From contig JAEZAY010000097.1 of the NCBI GenBank assembly GCA_023427575.1, forward strand, positions 1-6,004: a DNA stretch of 6,004 bases, written 5' to 3'. This DNA is from Bacteroidota bacterium (GTDB lineage: Bacteria > Bacteroidota > Bacteroidia > Chitinophagales > Chitinophagaceae). The position numbers and the translations under genes were made by a program. The notes beneath the pieces are model-generated. The model did not search any database and had not been told where the DNA came from. It saw nothing but the letters and a program-made list of their open reading frames with translations. Positions 5,241 to 6,004 of this stretch are shown here, in pieces (the first letter of the stretch is position 1; each line of letters begins with the position of its first letter).

Positions 5241-5564
5241 GTGCTCTCGTTAAAGGAAAAAAGGTTTATCAGGTACTGGCAGGAACAAAGAGAAGGAGGG
5301 CGCGGCTCCTATTATCTTCTTTATATAATCGTTGGAACTTTTATCATAACCCTGATCTTATCGGTTTTTCTGGTGCTTTTCTTTCAGATCACATTTGGAA
5401 ACCTTTTCTTTTGGATCGTTCTGGCCGGAGGAATTTTGCTTAGTTCAATTTTAACAATCTATACATGGGCAAAAAACGAACGGAAGCTGCAGCACCTCAT
5501 AAAGCGCGAGATTGAAGAGGGGCGAAGTTTAGATGAAAATCCGGTAAATTTGAATTCTGAATGA
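5241..5564 (+). CDS. Small two-helix membrane protein (107 aa), unknown function
   Basis: I do not recognise a named function. The predicted protein has a basic N-terminal segment (LKEKRFIRYWQEQREGGR, 4-21), two hydrophobic helices (about 24-50 and 54-77) joined by a very short turn, and a charged C-terminal tail (about 78-107, rich in Lys, Arg and Glu) that may be helical. By the positive-inside rule both ends would lie in the cytoplasm. The start is GTG at 5241: an in-frame stop lies upstream at 5211-5213 and no ATG lies between. The preceding bases are very A-rich, which in Bacteroidota can aid initiation without a Shine-Dalgarno sequence. It follows the E1 gene after 37 nt with no terminator, and its stop codon overlaps the start of the next gene by ATGA. 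That overlap suggests it is co-translated with, and may assist, the DCC-family protein. Confidence 0.82.
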   Translation: MLSLKEKRFIRYWQEQREGGRGSYYLLYIIVGTFIITLILSVFLVLFFQITFGNLFFWIVLAGGILLSSILTIYTWAKNERKLQHLIKREIEEGRSLDENPVNLNSE

Positions 5565-6004
5565 AAAATTCTGAATTTCCAATCGCCGCTCATCCGCTCA
5601 TCCTGTTCGATGGAGTTTGTAACCTCTGTAATGGTGCCGTCCAGTACGTGATAAAACACGATAAAAAGAAACGGTTCCGGTTTGGATCATTACAGGGGGA
5701 GACAGGGCAGAAAATTTTAGCCCATTACAATCTTCCTTCCGATAATTACAACTCCTTTCTGCTGATCGAAAACGGAAAATGTTATTCCCGCTCAACGGCG
5801 GCCTTGCGGGTATTAATACTTCTCGGGTACCCCTTGAAGTTAGGATACGCACTGATAATCATTCCTTCTTTTATCCGTGATTTTGTTTATGGTGTTATTG
5901 CCAGAAACCGCTACAAATGGTTTGGTAAGCAGGATAGCTGCTGGATGCCCACTCCGGATTTAAAAAGCCGGTTTGTTGATCAGGACATGCAGTCTGTATC
6001 ATCA
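5561..6004 (+). CDS. DCC-family (DUF393) thiol-disulfide oxidoreductase, 3' end beyond window
   Basis: I translated this open frame by hand: 148 codons run from the ATG at 5561 to the last base of the window without a stop, so the C-terminus is missing. The product matches the DCC (DUF393, YuxK-like) family: a first beta strand HPLILFDGVCNLCN (11-24) with the redox-type CxxC (Cys20, Cys23), then RFRFGSLQ (38-45), a FLLIENGKCYSRSTAALRVL region (66-85), and the family's C-terminal RYKWFGKQDSCWMP (117-130) with Cys127. Relatives are usually about 130-150 aa, so nearly the full domain is present and only a short tail should be absent. Members are predicted thioredoxin-fold thiol oxidoreductases, but the physiological substrate is not established. 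There is no signal peptide; the hydrophobic segment at about 95-104 is short. The start overlaps the previous gene's stop (ATGA), indicating translational coupling. Confidence 0.9.
   Translation, partial: MKNSEFPIAAHPLILFDGVCNLCNGAVQYVIKHDKKKRFRFGSLQGETGQKILAHYNLPSDNYNSFLLIENGKCYSRSTAALRVLILLGYPLKLGYALIIIPSFIRDFVYGVIARNRYKWFGKQDSCWMPTPDLKSRFVDQDMQSVSS

Noticed and set aside
1..6004. Mobile element, CRISPR array or defence island
   Set aside because: I saw no transposase or integrase motifs, no regularly spaced repeats, no terminal inverted repeats and no obvious shift in base composition; the genes are housekeeping or small conserved proteins.

Overview
This 6-kb window looks like ordinary chromosomal DNA of a member of the Bacteroidota. 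The genus cannot be set from the sequence. Four features point there: promoter-like elements matching the Bacteroidota -7 consensus TAnnTTTG, two small secreted DUF1573 proteins whose predicted mature N-termini begin with Gln, a branched-chain/2-oxoacid dehydrogenase E1 with alpha and beta subunits fused in one chain, and weak or absent Shine-Dalgarno sequences with A-rich leaders. I see no mobile element, CRISPR array, tRNA or rRNA. No gene-free stretch exceeds about 215 bases.

Left part (1-423): possibly the last codons of an upstream gene, then an AT-rich leader with several inverted repeats, then a small hydrophilic 72-aa ORF of unknown function (165-383). A bidirectional hairpin terminator (381-401) separates it from the converging aminotransferase gene (424-1620, minus strand). 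That gene encodes a fold-type I PLP aminotransferase of the aspartate/aromatic family with all expected catalytic residues.

Middle (1621-2812): a minus-strand two-gene operon of tandem DUF1573 paralogues (2148-2597, then 1692-2138, 9 nt apart). It starts from a good Bacteroidota-type promoter (2625-2656) and ends in a strong intrinsic terminator (1646-1673). The 215-bp divergent region upstream of it (2598-2812) also serves the plus-strand genes. It holds a long interrupted palindrome (2707-2739) that may be an operator.

Right part (2813-6004): a plus-strand set made of the fused E1 alpha/beta gene (2813-5203), a small two-helix membrane protein (5241-5564), and a DCC-family (DUF393) thiol-disulfide oxidoreductase that runs off the window end (5561 onward). 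The last two overlap by ATGA and are likely translationally coupled. No terminator separates the E1 gene from this pair, so co-transcription is possible.

The E1 enzyme would decarboxylate branched-chain 2-oxoacids and pass acyl groups to an E2 lipoyl acyltransferase encoded elsewhere. In this phylum that feeds iso-branched fatty acid primers and amino-acid catabolism. The aminotransferase is not an IlvE (fold IV) enzyme and is separately transcribed, so a joint pathway with E1 is not supported. I found no convincing new system. The best leads are the palindrome in the divergent promoter region, the possible leaderless E1 transcript, the altered thiamine-diphosphate motif of E1, and the coupled membrane/DCC gene pair.
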